Source: JAWPMV01 sp038527215 (lineage in GTDB: Bacteria; Bacteroidota; Bacteroidia; J057). From it: a DNA stretch of 49,000 nt. Positions within the stretch are counted from its first letter, which is position 1. Each line of letters begins with the position of its first letter. The position numbers were made by a program, and so were the translations under genes. Location of the stretch: the NCBI GenBank assembly GCA_038527215.1, contig JBCBGC010000051.1, forward strand, positions 1 through 49,000. The letters are read 5' to 3'. Shown here in pieces: positions 8,497-17,942 of this stretch. Below the pieces are notes generated by a model. It was not told the origin of the DNA. It made no database searches and saw only the letters and a program-made list of their open reading frames with translations.

Positions 8497-9061
8497 AGTT
8501 TTCGCCCTCTACCTTACGGATGACTCTGGAACTCAGAATCATCTTCTGCAGCTTGGCCCTCGCTTTGGCTAAATTCGACTTGGAAGTTCCCTCACTGATG
8601 CCGAGCATTTTCCCAACATCTTTGTGGGAGTAACCTTCGATGACATATAGGTTAAAGACAGTACGGTAGGCGGGGGAAAGCCGTTGTACCAGTCCCAAAA
8701 TTTCGTTTGCACTCATCTCTGCGACTACATCCTGGACGTCTGTCTCATGAATGGCGTGGTTGATTTCTACCAGATTAGGGCGCTTAGCCTCTTTCCGGTA
8801 GTGGTCAATGGCCGTATTGATCATGATTCGTCTGATCCAGGCTCCCAGGTTGGTCCCTCGGGAGAAGCCTTTAAGATTCCTGAAAACTTTGATGAACCCC
8901 TCGTGTAGCACATCACGGGCCTCTTCACGATCGTTGGTATAGCGCATACATACGACCATCATGCTACCATAGTATTTTTCGTATAGTAGTTTTTGATATT
9001 TCCGACCACCTTGCAGGCAGCCTTCCACTATCTCATCCTCATGATATCTGTTGATGTTCAT
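8489..9061 (-). CDS. ECF-type RNA polymerase sigma factor (locus 1)
   Basis: The 190-aa protein is a compact sigma-70 family factor with regions 2 and 4 only. Region 2 contains YEKYYGSMMVVCMRYT and DVLHEGFIKVFRNLKGF; region 2.4 includes AWIRRIMINTAIDHYRK. Region 4 contains YRTVFNLYVIEGYSHKDVG followed by the helix-turn-helix MLGISEGTSKSNLAKAR. It would direct RNA polymerase to a small regulon. The next gene, overlapping by 8 bases, encodes its presumed membrane-bound regulator. The protein is clearly paralogous to the sigma factor at 20858-21430. A possible autoregulatory promoter lies at 9080-9108. Confidence 0.93.
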   Translation of the reverse strand: MNINRYHEDEIVEGCLQGGRKYQKLLYEKYYGSMMVVCMRYTNDREEARDVLHEGFIKVFRNLKGFSRGTNLGAWIRRIMINTAIDHYRKEAKRPNLVEINHAIHETDVQDVVAEMSANEILGLVQRLSPAYRTVFNLYVIEGYSHKDVGKMLGISEGTSKSNLAKARAKLQKMILSSRVIRKVEGENYA

Positions 9062-9422
9062 GGAGTTTCAGTTAATAAGTAGAACGTCCGGACCTTCTCC
9101 CTAGTTGCCTTGGGAAAGGCCCCTCTTACCATCTTGATTTCCTTTTTCCGCGAACTCCCTAATTTCTCATGTTACAGATTAACCAACGGAAAATCAAATA
9201 GTTGAATCAAGGGCAAAAATATTGGTCTTTGGGAGGTGGGAGATCGAATTATATCTGCTTATCTTTATAGAAGAATTTGATTTTTCATAGTTCAGGTAGC
9301 CCATCTTTATAGTTAGCTTTCCTGAGCTTTTTTTGTTAAATTATTTCTTAGCCATAAAACGAACCAGCATCGAACGCCCTAAATTCTCTCGTCTCTCAAA
9401 TGTGTAAAACTGAGCGGAAAAA
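9062..9422. other. divergent intergenic region between the sigma operon and recQ
   Basis: These 361 bases separate two divergent genes. Apart from the candidate ECF promoter near the sigma gene, the half facing recQ is AT-rich. I did not find a perfect TAnnTTTG box for recQ or any gene in it. Confidence 0.5.
9080..9108 (-). promoter_or_regulatory. candidate ECF promoter, locus 1
   Basis: On the minus strand GCAAC (complement of 9104-9108) is followed after exactly 16 bases by ACGTTCTA (complement of 9080-9087). The -35-like AAC core and 16-base spacer are typical of ECF promoters. The same layout occurs upstream of the second sigma gene at 20788-20815. The implied leader would be very short, about 12 bases. 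Confidence 0.4.
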
Positions 9423-11615
9423 GTGAACGAACAAACAGCGATAAATAACTCAGAGTTGTTGTCGGCTCTCAAACAATATTTTGGTTACGATAGCTTTCGG
9501 GGAAAGCAAGAAGCCGTAATTAACAACCTGCTCCAGGGAAAAGATACCTTCGTCATCATGCCTACTGGAGCCGGAAAATCCCTGTGTTACCAATTACCGG
9601 CCGTCATGATGGAGGGCACGGCCTTGGTCATCTCCCCCCTCATTGCGTTGATGAAGAATCAGGTGGATCAGCTGCAAGCCTTTGGAATAGAGGCTGGTTT
9701 CCTGAATAGCAGTATGAATCGCGCCAACTATGATGCGGTCAAGCAAAAGGCCCTCAATGGGACCTTGAAGCTGCTTTATGTCGCGCCCGAATCCCTGGTC
9801 AAGGAAGAATTTATCGATTTCCTTAAGCAGGCCCGGGTGAGTTTCATTGCGGTAGATGAAGCCCACTGTATTTCGGAATGGGGACATGATTTTCGGCCAG
9901 AATACCGTCGGATCAGAGAGATGATGTCTCAGCTGGGGTCCGTACCGGTGATTGCGCTTACGGCTACGGCCACCCCTAAGGTGCGGCAGGATATCGTCCA
10001 CAATCTTCAGATTGACGAGGCCACCATTTTTCTGACCAGCTTTAACCGGGAGAACCTTTATTACGAAATCAGACCCAAAGTCAGCAATAACCACGCGACG
10101 ACGGAGGTCATCAAATATATCAAGCAAAATCCAGGGAAATCGGGCATCGTCTACTGCCTGAGCCGTCGCAAGGTGGAAGAGAATGCGGAAATCCTGAATG
10201 TCAATGGCATTCGGGCCGTGCCCTATCATGCAGGCCTGGATTCTGCCACCCGAACCAAGCACCAGGATATGTTCCTCAATGAGGATATCCACGTGGTGGT
10301 GGCCACCATTGCCTTTGGGATGGGCATCGACAAGCCTGACGTGCGCTTCGTCATTCACTATGACGTCCCTAAAAGCATCGAGAGCTACTACCAGGAAACG
10401 GGTAGAGCTGGAAGGGACGGCCTGGAAGGAAACTGCCTGCTATTCTACGACTTTCACGACGTCGTGAAGCTGGAAAAATTCATGAAGGACAAACCCGTGA
10501 GCGAACGGGAATCCGGCAAGCATCTTTTATATGAGATGGCGGCCTTTGCGGAATCCGGTGCCTGCAGGCGTAAATTGATGCTCCATTATTTTGGAGAGTC
10601 ATATGATGAATCCAACTGTAATAAAAAGTGCGATAATTGTCGATATCCCAAGGAAGAGTTTGATGCTACCCAGTATGTAGGCATGGCTTGCAAAGTGGTA
10701 GACGAGGTCCGGGAAAAGTTTGCCATGTCCTATCTGATCAATGTGCTGCAAGGCAATAAGCACCAGCAGATCAATCAATATGGACATGAGGCCCTTTCCA
10801 CCTTTGGCAAAGGAAACGACCTCAATGAAAAGGAATGGAAATCCATCTTTAGCCAACTGATGGTCCACGACTACCTGATCAAGGATATTGAAGATTATGG
10901 CATTGTCAAGCTCAGTGAAAAAGGCAAGGCCTTTTTGGCCTCTCCTGAGCGGGTCAATCTGATCAAATACCAGGACCTCGAGCAACTCAAAAAGGCCCAC
11001 GAACCCCACGAGGAGTTCAAGACCTATGATACCGAGTTGTTTGAACAACTCAAGGTATTGCGTAAAAAAATCGGCAAGGAGCGGAAAATTCCCCCATACG
11101 TCATTTTCCAGGATCCATCTTTGGAGGACATGGCGACCAAATACCCCATGTCCATGACGGAATTCCAAAATATTACCGGGGTGGGCCGGGGCAAAGCCCA
11201 AAAATTTGCCGCGCCCTTTATCAAGCTGATTACGGCTTACGTGGAAGAGAATAATGTAGAGCGAACCACGGATGTAGTCGTGCGTTCAGCGGCTCGTAAG
11301 TCCATGAACAAGCTCTTTATCATTCAGCATGTGGACCGCAGGACCCCCCTGGACCAAATTGCCGAAATCAAAGGCATGGAATATGGCGTGATGCTGGATC
11401 AGGTAGAGCAAATCGTATTTTCTGGTACCAAACTGGACATCGACTACTATATCGAAGATCAGATCGACGAAGATAAAATCGACGACATCTATGACTATTT
11501 TATGCATGCAGATTCCGATAGCCTGGATGACGCAGAAAATGAATTAGGGATAGACTACAGCCGGGATGAAATTCGTTTGGTTCGTATTAAGTTTATTTCA
11601 GAGGTAGGAAACTAG
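9423..11615 (+). CDS. recQ: ATP-dependent DNA helicase RecQ
   Basis: This 3'-5' superfamily 2 helicase acts in recombination repair and restart of stalled forks. Walker A is PTGAGKS (residues 47-53) and the Walker B box is DEAH (145-148). SF2 motif VI appears as QETGRAGRDG. A zinc-binding Cys set follows (CRRKLMLHYFGE...CNKKCDNC), then an RQC winged helix. An HRDC-like domain lies near residues 540-600 (TGVGRGKAQKFAAPF). The last 110 residues form an acidic helical extension of the kind seen in long RecQ proteins. The start is a GTG; no upstream ATG keeps the family N-terminus. It is transcribed alone, with the next gene having its own promoter box. Confidence 0.95.
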   Translation: MNEQTAINNSELLSALKQYFGYDSFRGKQEAVINNLLQGKDTFVIMPTGAGKSLCYQLPAVMMEGTALVISPLIALMKNQVDQLQAFGIEAGFLNSSMNRANYDAVKQKALNGTLKLLYVAPESLVKEEFIDFLKQARVSFIAVDEAHCISEWGHDFRPEYRRIREMMSQLGSVPVIALTATATPKVRQDIVHNLQIDEATIFLTSFNRENLYYEIRPKVSNNHATTEVIKYIKQNPGKSGIVYCLSRRKVEENAEILNVNGIRAVPYHAGLDSATRTKHQDMFLNEDIHVVVATIAFGMGIDKPDVRFVIHYDVPKSIESYYQETGRAGRDGLEGNCLLFYDFHDVVKLEKFMKDKPVSERESGKHLLYEMAAFAESGACRRKLMLHYFGESYDESNCNKKCDNCRYPKEEFDATQYVGMACKVVDEVREKFAMSYLINVLQGNKHQQINQYGHEALSTFGKGNDLNEKEWKSIFSQLMVHDYLIKDIEDYGIVKLSEKGKAFLASPERVNLIKYQDLEQLKKAHEPHEEFKTYDTELFEQLKVLRKKIGKERKIPPYVIFQDPSLEDMATKYPMSMTEFQNITGVGRGKAQKFAAPFIKLITAYVEENNVERTTDVVVRSAARKSMNKLFIIQHVDRRTPLDQIAEIKGMEYGVMLDQVEQIVFSGTKLDIDYYIEDQIDEDKIDDIYDYFMHADSDSLDDAENELGIDYSRDEIRLVRIKFISEVGN

Positions 11616-11687
11616 CCTCGATGCGGCAATTGCCTGATAAGAAAGGGCTTGAGGGCATTTTTAATTCTATTTTTCGCCCGGCCTTCG

Positions 11688-11695
11688 TACTTTTG
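11688..11695 (+). promoter_or_regulatory. Bacteroidota -7 promoter box (TACTTTTG)
   Basis: TACTTTTG is a perfect TAnnTTTG match 33 bases before the ATG at 11728. The upstream T-rich stretch could supply a degenerate -33 element. Confidence 0.6.
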
Positions 11696-11727
11696 TCGCA
11701 AATCAATAAAAAACGCAGAAGTTAGCA

Positions 11728-12282
11728 ATGGATATTGTAAAGGAGTTAGAGAAACTTGAGGACAAGTTCTACGGTGAGTGGGAAGAACAACGCGGCCCCC
11801 TGGTAGAGGCCCTAACCAGCCTGCACCAGGAAGCGGGGAAAGATGAAGATACCTTCAACAGATTTTTGGTTCAGTGTTCTGACCGCTTTGGAGGGGTGTA
11901 CATCCCCTACCTGTTCTGGCATAAGCTGGGCCACTTCCTCCGAGTCCCTCAGGAGCGCCACTATCTCCATCAGTTAGTGAAAACCTTCGTGGATTCTAAC
12001 TTTGATGATGAAGAGCAGAAAAAGATGAAACTGCTCCTGGTAACTTATTTCTCTCAGGAAAAACCCTTTGAACTGGACAAACTGCGGGCGCAAATCATCG
12101 ACAAGTCTCACCCGAGTGTGAAAGAATATTTTGAGAACCTCCTGATTTTTGTAGAAAAGAATGCTAAAGCCACCGGCATGTATGCGGAGAAGTTCAAATT
12201 ACTGAGCAACCAGCATCCGGACTTTGCCACGCTTTCTTTGCCGATTACCCAGCTAAGAGAGCTTTATCAGGAAGTCAACTAA
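11728..12282 (+). CDS. conserved-looking protein of unknown function
   Basis: The product is 184 aa, soluble, mostly helical and charged, with no signal peptide or membrane segment. I recognise no catalytic motif. The middle contains an aromatic-rich stretch (GGVYIPYLFWHKLGHF). A clear promoter box lies upstream and a terminator follows, so it is a single-gene unit between recQ and rsfS. Codon usage and composition look like the neighbouring genes, which argues that it is real. Function cannot be assigned from sequence. Confidence 0.75.
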   Translation: MDIVKELEKLEDKFYGEWEEQRGPLVEALTSLHQEAGKDEDTFNRFLVQCSDRFGGVYIPYLFWHKLGHFLRVPQERHYLHQLVKTFVDSNFDDEEQKKMKLLLVTYFSQEKPFELDKLRAQIIDKSHPSVKEYFENLLIFVEKNAKATGMYAEKFKLLSNQHPDFATLSLPITQLRELYQEVN

Positions 12283-12296
12283 GGAATGATGTAAAC

Positions 12297-12327
12297 AAAA
12301 AAACCCGGTCTGAGACCGGGTTTTTTT
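12297..12327. terminator. bidirectional terminator between the unknown gene and rsfS
   Basis: AAACCCGGTC (12301-12310) pairs with GACCGGGTTT (12314-12323). T follows on the plus strand to 12327 and a matching A run begins at 12297, so it can stop both convergent transcripts. Confidence 0.9.
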
Positions 12328-12338
12328 ATAGGTTGAAC

Positions 12339-12707
12339 TTAAAATTCTTCACTAAATCGCTCTATCTCCGCATCTCCCCAGAGACCTTCCAGCCGATAAA
12401 ACTCCCGTTTATCCCCGAGGAATATGTGGACCACCACATTGACATAATCCAGCAGAATCCATTCGGCATGCTCAAAGCCCTCCTTGCTGATGGGCTTTTC
12501 TCCGAGATCCGACATTTCCTTGACCACAGAATCTGCCAACGCTTCGACATGTTTATCAGAGGTTCCGGTACATATGACGAAAAAGTCTGTTACAGAGCCA
12601 TCGCTGTTCCGCAAGTCCATTCTCACTATGTTCCGGCCTTTGATTTCCTGGAGGCCCTTTACTGCGATTTCCGATAGTTTTTTTGCGTCAAGCAGAATTT
12701 CTGTCAT
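12339..12707 (-). CDS. rsfS: ribosomal silencing factor RsfS
   Basis: The 122-aa protein belongs to the RsfS/Iojap/DUF143 family, which binds L14 of the 50S subunit and blocks subunit joining in starvation. Family hallmarks are the central strand-helix TDFFVICTGTSDKHVEALAD and the C-terminal segment AEWILLDYVNVVVHIFL followed by FYRLEGLWGDAE. The length is normal. It is divergent from birA and convergent with the gene before it. In many relatives ftsH follows rsfS; here a terminator follows at once. Confidence 0.95.
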   Translation of the reverse strand: MTEILLDAKKLSEIAVKGLQEIKGRNIVRMDLRNSDGSVTDFFVICTGTSDKHVEALADSVVKEMSDLGEKPISKEGFEHAEWILLDYVNVVVHIFLGDKREFYRLEGLWGDAEIERFSEEF

Positions 12708-12820
12708 GCATGATGGATTAGGTGTAGTAAAAATCTATAATGAAAATACGGGTTTTCCCCATAAATCAAATGCATTTTTTATTATTGGGGAAAATTTCTC
12801 CGGCCCAATTTCTCAATCAG

Positions 12821-13576
12821 ATGGCGAGCAGTTTGTTTACGGGAAAGCATAAAATTACGTTGCCTGAAATAGGCTCGACCAATGACTATGCTTTTTCCCT
12901 TCTTCCCGAAAATCCCCCCGATGGTACCCTGGTCAGGGCGATTACGCAGACCGCAGGCCGGGGACAAAAAGGCAATCATTGGGTTTCTGCTCCCGGACAA
13001 AACCTTACTTTTAGCCTGATTTACTATCCGCGTTTCCTGCTAGCCCAGGAGGTATTCTCGCTTAGTAAAGTCATCTGTCTGGGGCTTAGGGATGCCATCT
13101 CTACTTGTCTGCCCTGGCAGGAGGTATTGATCAAATGGCCGAATGATCTGCTGATCAATCAGCAAAAGATCGCCGGTATTCTCATTGAAAACTTATTGGA
13201 GGGAGCTCGCCTCAAAGCCTGTGTGGCAGGCATCGGCCTGAATGTCAACCAAACTCAGTTTGATGCCAATCTCTCTCCCCCCCCGACTTCCATGCGAAAA
13301 TTTGCTGATGCGGACCTGAACCTGGAGGAGGTGCTGGAAACCGTGTTCTCTCATGTTGAGAAATATTACCTTATGCTCCGCGAAGGCAATAAAGCCAAAC
13401 TGGACCGCACCTATCTCGAACATTTATACGCCTACCAGGAGCCTCATGTCTTCCGGGCTCAGGAAAAATTATTTACCGGCGTGATTCAAGGCGTAGATCG
13501 CTATGGCCGCCTGGCCATCATGATTGAGCAAGAGTTGGCTTATTTTGATATAAAGGAAGTGTCCTTTGTGTGGTAA
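12821..13576 (+). CDS. birA: biotin--[acetyl-CoA-carboxylase] ligase
   Basis: The enzyme activates biotin with ATP and attaches it to the carboxyl-carrier lysine of acetyl-CoA carboxylase. The 251-aa form has only the catalytic and C-terminal domains and lacks the N-terminal helix-turn-helix, so it should be a ligase and not a repressor. Visible motifs are STNDYA, the biotinyl-AMP loop TAGRGQKGNHW, and KWPNDLLINQQKIAGILIE. I start at the ATG at 12821, which gives the family's N-terminus. An in-frame ATG at 12740 would leave almost no room for the promoters of birA and the divergent rsfS. It is the first gene of a run ending at 17942. Confidence 0.92.
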   Translation: MASSLFTGKHKITLPEIGSTNDYAFSLLPENPPDGTLVRAITQTAGRGQKGNHWVSAPGQNLTFSLIYYPRFLLAQEVFSLSKVICLGLRDAISTCLPWQEVLIKWPNDLLINQQKIAGILIENLLEGARLKACVAGIGLNVNQTQFDANLSPPPTSMRKFADADLNLEEVLETVFSHVEKYYLMLREGNKAKLDRTYLEHLYAYQEPHVFRAQEKLFTGVIQGVDRYGRLAIMIEQELAYFDIKEVSFVW

Positions 13577-13659
13577 ATTTGCGGGTCTCGCAAAGGAATT
13601 TGATCCTCAAGCCAACCATTTGCCTGATTTTCCCATCTAGACGATTAAACCACTGCTGC

Positions 13660-14412
13660 TTGATATTGGCCATCGACATAGGAAATACCCGAACCAAGGT
13701 CGCTCTATTTGATCAGGAGGAACTGGTATGGGTAAAAAGCTGTCCTGGAGAGGCATTGGAAGCGCAGTTGCAAGACTGGCTGGCCCCTTTGGCAGATGAG
13801 GACTTAGACGCGGTAGGATGGGCCAGGGTAGGGCAGTCTGCTCATATTGAAGCCTATGCCTGTTGGCAGCGTTTTTTACCCGGCATACGTCTCATCCCCA
13901 TACAAGCAGCTACGGCTGGTCCCATAGAGAATTTATACCAAACGCCTCACACCCTCGGCGTGGATCGCATTCTATCGGTGATCGGTGCCCGCTATCATCA
14001 TCCGGATCAGGCGGTTCTGGTGATAGATGCAGGTACCGCTATTACTTATGACTACAGCGATGCAGAGGGCCGCTATCATGGAGGAGGCATTGCGCCTGGC
14101 ATGTATATGCGGTTCAAAGCCCTGCACACCTTTACCGCCCAGCTACCGTTTGTACAACCAACGGATACTCCGCCGCTCCTGGGGCGTACCACTGAGCAAA
14201 GCATTCAGAGTGGCGTCATCAATGGATTACGAGCGGAAGTGGCCGGAATTATCAGCCAATACGAAGCACAGACCAAGGGATATTTACAGGTCTTCCTAAC
14301 AGGGGGAGATGCTTATCTCTTTGAAAATCATTTGAAAAGCCTCACCTTTGCAGACGCAAATCTCGTCCTAAGAGGAATTTTTTGCCATATCACCCAGATT
14401 TTAGCGGAATGA
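13660..14412 (+). CDS. coaX: type III pantothenate kinase
   Basis: CoaX phosphorylates pantothenate in the first step of coenzyme A synthesis. The ASKHA-fold motifs are present: the phosphate loop DIGNTRTK near the N-terminus, the substrate segment TLGVDRI, and VIDAGTAITYDY followed by GGIAPGMYMRFKALHTFTAQLP. The start is uncertain. The conserved protein begins at a TTG (13660), giving 250 aa. A GTG at 13570, overlapping the birA stop, would add 30 residues of non-typical sequence. A small hairpin TTTGCG/CGCAAA at 13578-13594 lies in that disputed region. The stop overlaps the next start as ATGA. Confidence 0.9.
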   Translation: MILAIDIGNTRTKVALFDQEELVWVKSCPGEALEAQLQDWLAPLADEDLDAVGWARVGQSAHIEAYACWQRFLPGIRLIPIQAATAGPIENLYQTPHTLGVDRILSVIGARYHHPDQAVLVIDAGTAITYDYSDAEGRYHGGGIAPGMYMRFKALHTFTAQLPFVQPTDTPPLLGRTTEQSIQSGVINGLRAEVAGIISQYEAQTKGYLQVFLTGGDAYLFENHLKSLTFADANLVLRGIFCHITQILAE

Positions 14413-15710
14413 AGCGACTCCTGATTGGATTTTGTATAGTTATTTTTTCTTTGCCCGCCCTGAAGGCCCAGGAACTGACCCTCAACCCCTACTCCCGATA
14501 CGCCTTAGGGGATATTCTTAGCGCTACCACCACCCGAAATGCCGCCATGGGAGGCGTAGGGGTAGCTACAGACAATTATTTTTCCATCAACCCGATCAAT
14601 CCCGCCACCTACGCGGACATGCTGTTCACCACGATGGATTTCACCACTTTCGGGCATTTTGTTCAGCTTCGAACCGATGATCAGACCGAAAATCAGGTAA
14701 CGGCAGGCTTCCAGAATCTGGCCTTTGCTTTCCCCTCCACGAATAAGTTCGTGCTGACCATGGGCTTTACCCCTTATAGCGCGGTGGGATATGAAGTCCA
14801 GACCCTGAGCCCGGTAAAAGTAGAAGATACCACCGTCATTGAACGGACCATTTATTCGGCGAAAGGAGGCCTAAACCAGGCCTTTATCGGGGGAGCCACC
14901 CGCTTACTCAAACAGCGGCTCCGGATCGGCGCCAACCTAAAATATGCTTTTGGCAATACGCAGTACCTCTGGAACAGTCAGCTCCTTACCCCGGATTCAA
15001 ACCAGGTGATTCCTGCTTTCAACCCTGTTTCTGTTACGGAAGATGCCTTTATCAGGGGCTTTTCCGGTCAGATCGGCATCATATATGAGGACACCATCAA
15101 CCGCGCTAAGAACAGGCTTTTCCGGATAGGCGCTACCACTGAATATGCCCTGAACATGGGAGGGGATCGCTTTACCACCTTCAGCACCGGTTTTATCGAT
15201 GACACCTTACGTACCCAGGAAACCGGAGATGTGGTGGTCCCTCCTTCCTTTGCGCTAGGCATTTTGATCAATCAACCCGGAGAGTGGTCTATTGCCGCCG
15301 ACTTCACCTATCAGGATTGGAGTCAGTTTACGTATTTCTCAGACGATATCATCCTGGGCCGCCAGGTCAAAATTAGTGGGGGAGCAGAATGGATCCCCAA
15401 TATTGAATCGCCCAAGTACCTCAACCGGATGGACTACCGGATCGGTGGGTACTGGCGCCAATCATATATCACCTTTGATGGCGTTGCAGTCAACGATTAT
15501 GGCGTTACCGTGGGAATCGGCCTGCCGGCGGGTCTTAAGGGTAACTCTCGCTTCAATCGGGGACGGAGTGTTTCTCGGGTCAATATCAGCGGTGAATTCG
15601 GTCGTCAGGGAAGCCTGGCATCCGGCTTGCCCCTCGAGTCCCTCTATGCCCGCGTCCGCTTAGGGGTAACCCTCAACGACCGTTGGTTTATCCGTCGGGT
15701 GGTAGACTAA
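14409..15710 (+). CDS. outer-membrane beta-barrel protein
   Basis: The 433-aa protein starts with a signal peptide (MKRLLIGFC...ALKAQ) at the ATG that overlaps the coaX stop by four bases. The mature start NPYSRYALGDI, then RNAAMGGVGVATDNYFSINPINPATYADM, is the pattern of a widespread Bacteroidota outer-membrane family related to FadL-like transporters. The remainder alternates polar and aromatic residues as transmembrane beta strands. Translational coupling to coaX suggests shared expression and not shared function. The substrate is unknown. Confidence 0.85.
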   Translation: MKRLLIGFCIVIFSLPALKAQELTLNPYSRYALGDILSATTTRNAAMGGVGVATDNYFSINPINPATYADMLFTTMDFTTFGHFVQLRTDDQTENQVTAGFQNLAFAFPSTNKFVLTMGFTPYSAVGYEVQTLSPVKVEDTTVIERTIYSAKGGLNQAFIGGATRLLKQRLRIGANLKYAFGNTQYLWNSQLLTPDSNQVIPAFNPVSVTEDAFIRGFSGQIGIIYEDTINRAKNRLFRIGATTEYALNMGGDRFTTFSTGFIDDTLRTQETGDVVVPPSFALGILINQPGEWSIAADFTYQDWSQFTYFSDDIILGRQVKISGGAEWIPNIESPKYLNRMDYRIGGYWRQSYITFDGVAVNDYGVTVGIGLPAGLKGNSRFNRGRSVSRVNISGEFGRQGSLASGLPLESLYARVRLGVTLNDRWFIRRVVD

Positions 15711-15725
15711 ACCGGCCAGCGGTTT

Positions 15726-17036
15726 ATGCGAGCCTCCGCTACATATCCTTCCTCGTATTTTCCTGGTCTGAAAGCTGGAGCTTTCTTGCTGATCATCACA
15801 TGTATGAGTCTGGGCCTTCTGTCCGCCCAGAAACTTGAGCAGGCCTTTCTACAGGCTCAGTTGCGCAAAGACTATGTAGATGCGCTTAGGGTAGGGGAGG
15901 AAGGTTTAAAACAAGCTGCGGTCCCAGACTCCTGGCTACGCGACACCAGTTTCTTTACCCTGGAAGCAGTGGGGTCTCAAGCTGCGACCTTAGGAAGCCG
16001 GGAAATAAAGAGTCTCCTGGCCCTTCAAGCCTTTCTCGTGAAAAAAAGACCTTCCTCTGCCTTTTTTTGGCAAAAGGAAAGAGCTTTGACCGCGCTTCGC
16101 TTCCGGCAACAGATTCCCGATACCTGGACCTTTGCCCTGGAAGAGTTAATCCAACAGCATCCCTGGAAAACGGACTATTTTATCCTCAGTCAATACAGCT
16201 ATGCTTTGCTGGATCGTTTTCAGCAAGCCCAGCTTTCCTACCGCAGCAAACTTCGGCAATTCCAATCTGTGGACCTCATCCTCAAGCAGGCAGCATGGCG
16301 CTTTCCGGAAAAGGCTTTAGAAGCAGATCGTCTGCGCTTACAATTGGTTCACGCCCTAAGTCCTGCCTTACCTGATTGTGAGCTGCTTAGCTCTCGCTAT
16401 GAAAACCAGGTAAATAGCCGTCGCCCCAGTTTGCAACTGTATGAAGAGATTTACAGCCTGCTTCGGGTAAAAGGCTGTCCTGCAGGTTCATTTCGCGACT
16501 CTGTGCTTTTTAGGCTCGCCCAGCGAAGCCAGAACCCTTATATGCTGCGCATGGTCTTGGAGGAACTGATTGCCAGAGAATATTGGGATGCCGCCGAGAA
16601 ATCCATGGCCCGATGCCTCGCCCGGGTAAGTTACCCGCCTTTGAAAGCCCAGGTCCAACTGGAAACCGCCCAGCTCTTTAAATACCGAAAGAACTTTCGT
16701 ACGGCCCGGCTCTATGCCCAGGAAGCCCTGAGGTCTGCTCCTCAATGGGGAAAACCCTGGCTGTTTCAGGCGCAGTTGCTCATTGATTCTGCCCCTTTTT
16801 GTGCCTTTTCTCCGCTGGAACGAAAGGCCCTAAATTGGCTGGCCATAGACTATTGCGAACGCGCCATGAATGTAGAACCCTTTTGGCGGAAAGAGGCCCT
16901 TGACATGATTCGGGCCTTACAAAAAGAACTCCCCCGACAAGAGGATTTAAGCCTATATGGGCTGCAAATTGGGGATAGTTTTCCCTTGGGCTGTTGGATC
17001 GGAGAAGCAACCAGGGTTCGGTATCGGTCAAACTAG
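15726..17036 (+). CDS. secreted TPR-like helical repeat protein
   Basis: The 436-aa product has an N-terminal hydrophobic segment ending in LLSAQ, consistent with export after a longish basic/polar leader. The rest is rich in Ala, Leu and Arg helices. Several pairs resemble tetratricopeptide repeats, best seen in FRTARLYAQEALRSAPQWG followed by a second helix. No catalytic motif is visible. It begins 15 bases after the barrel gene, so the two are probably co-transcribed and may act together in the envelope. Exact function is unknown. Confidence 0.75.
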   Translation: MRASATYPSSYFPGLKAGAFLLIITCMSLGLLSAQKLEQAFLQAQLRKDYVDALRVGEEGLKQAAVPDSWLRDTSFFTLEAVGSQAATLGSREIKSLLALQAFLVKKRPSSAFFWQKERALTALRFRQQIPDTWTFALEELIQQHPWKTDYFILSQYSYALLDRFQQAQLSYRSKLRQFQSVDLILKQAAWRFPEKALEADRLRLQLVHALSPALPDCELLSSRYENQVNSRRPSLQLYEEIYSLLRVKGCPAGSFRDSVLFRLAQRSQNPYMLRMVLEELIAREYWDAAEKSMARCLARVSYPPLKAQVQLETAQLFKYRKNFRTARLYAQEALRSAPQWGKPWLFQAQLLIDSAPFCAFSPLERKALNWLAIDYCERAMNVEPFWRKEALDMIRALQKELPRQEDLSLYGLQIGDSFPLGCWIGEATRVRYRSN

Positions 17037-17072
17037 TTTGCCCCTTGCCGGGAGATTGCCGAATTTCGCCCC

Positions 17073-17942
17073 ATGAAATTACTCACCCCACAGGACTGGA
17101 AGGACTATGAACTCATCGACTCCGGTGAAGGCAATAAGCTAGAGCGCTTTGGCAAATATGTCCTCTATCGCCCGGAACCTCAGGCTGTGTGGAGCAAAAG
17201 CCTCCCTGAAAAAGACTGGGAAAAGTGGGCGCATGCTCGCTTTGTGCAAGAGGGTAGCCATCAGGGACAATGGCAAAAAAAACCGGGCATGCCGGACCAG
17301 TGGTACATTCGATACCAGTCGGGGGGCATGAACCTGAAATTTCGTCTGGGGCTGACCGCCTTCAAACACGTGGGAGTGTTTCCGGAGCAGGCCATTAACT
17401 GGAATTATATTTATCAAAACTGTAAAGGCCTTCGTCAACCCAAGGTGCTCAACCTTTTTGCCTATACCGGCGGGGCCTCTCTGGCGGCGCGAGCCGCAGG
17501 CGCCGATGTCATTCACTGCGATTCCATTAAAAATGTCCTCAATTGGGCCAATGTAAATATGGAGGCCAGTGGCTTGCGTGATATCCGCTGGCTCTTGGAA
17601 GATGCCTTTAAATTTGTGCGACGGGAAGCCAAAAGAGGTAAACAGTATCAGGGCATCATTCTGGACCCGCCGGCTTATGGGCACGGCCCTAAAGGAGAAA
17701 AGTGGAAGCTGGAAGATATGGTCAACGAGTTGACCGAAGCAGTCGCCAAGATTCTTGCCCCTAAAAATCGCTTTCTGGTGTTTAACAGTTATTCGCTGGG
17801 CTTCTCGGCCCTGGTCCTGGAAAACCTGGTTCGCTCCCACTTTAAGGCGGAAGGCCTGAGAAAAATGGAAAGTGGAGAATTGTACATGCCCGAACGTTCC
17901 GGACGAAAATTGCCCATGGGGGTATTTGTCAGGATGCGCTAA
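17073..17942 (+). CDS. class I SAM-dependent methyltransferase (RlmI/RlmK-like family)
   Basis: The 289-aa protein has the SAM-binding motif I VLNLFAYTGGASLAA (residues about 125-139), an acidic ribose-binding strand ending DVIHCDS, and motif IV ILDPPAYGHGPKG (about 196-208). This matches the Methyltrans_SAM family that includes 23S rRNA cytosine-C5 methyltransferases. The PUA domain of RlmI is absent, and the N-terminal 90 residues are a different small domain. Substrate is probably RNA, but this is inference. It closes the birA-coaX run and its last four bases overlap the convergent gene. Confidence 0.85.
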   Translation: MKLLTPQDWKDYELIDSGEGNKLERFGKYVLYRPEPQAVWSKSLPEKDWEKWAHARFVQEGSHQGQWQKKPGMPDQWYIRYQSGGMNLKFRLGLTAFKHVGVFPEQAINWNYIYQNCKGLRQPKVLNLFAYTGGASLAARAAGADVIHCDSIKNVLNWANVNMEASGLRDIRWLLEDAFKFVRREAKRGKQYQGIILDPPAYGHGPKGEKWKLEDMVNELTEAVAKILAPKNRFLVFNSYSLGFSALVLENLVRSHFKAEGLRKMESGELYMPERSGRKLPMGVFVRMR

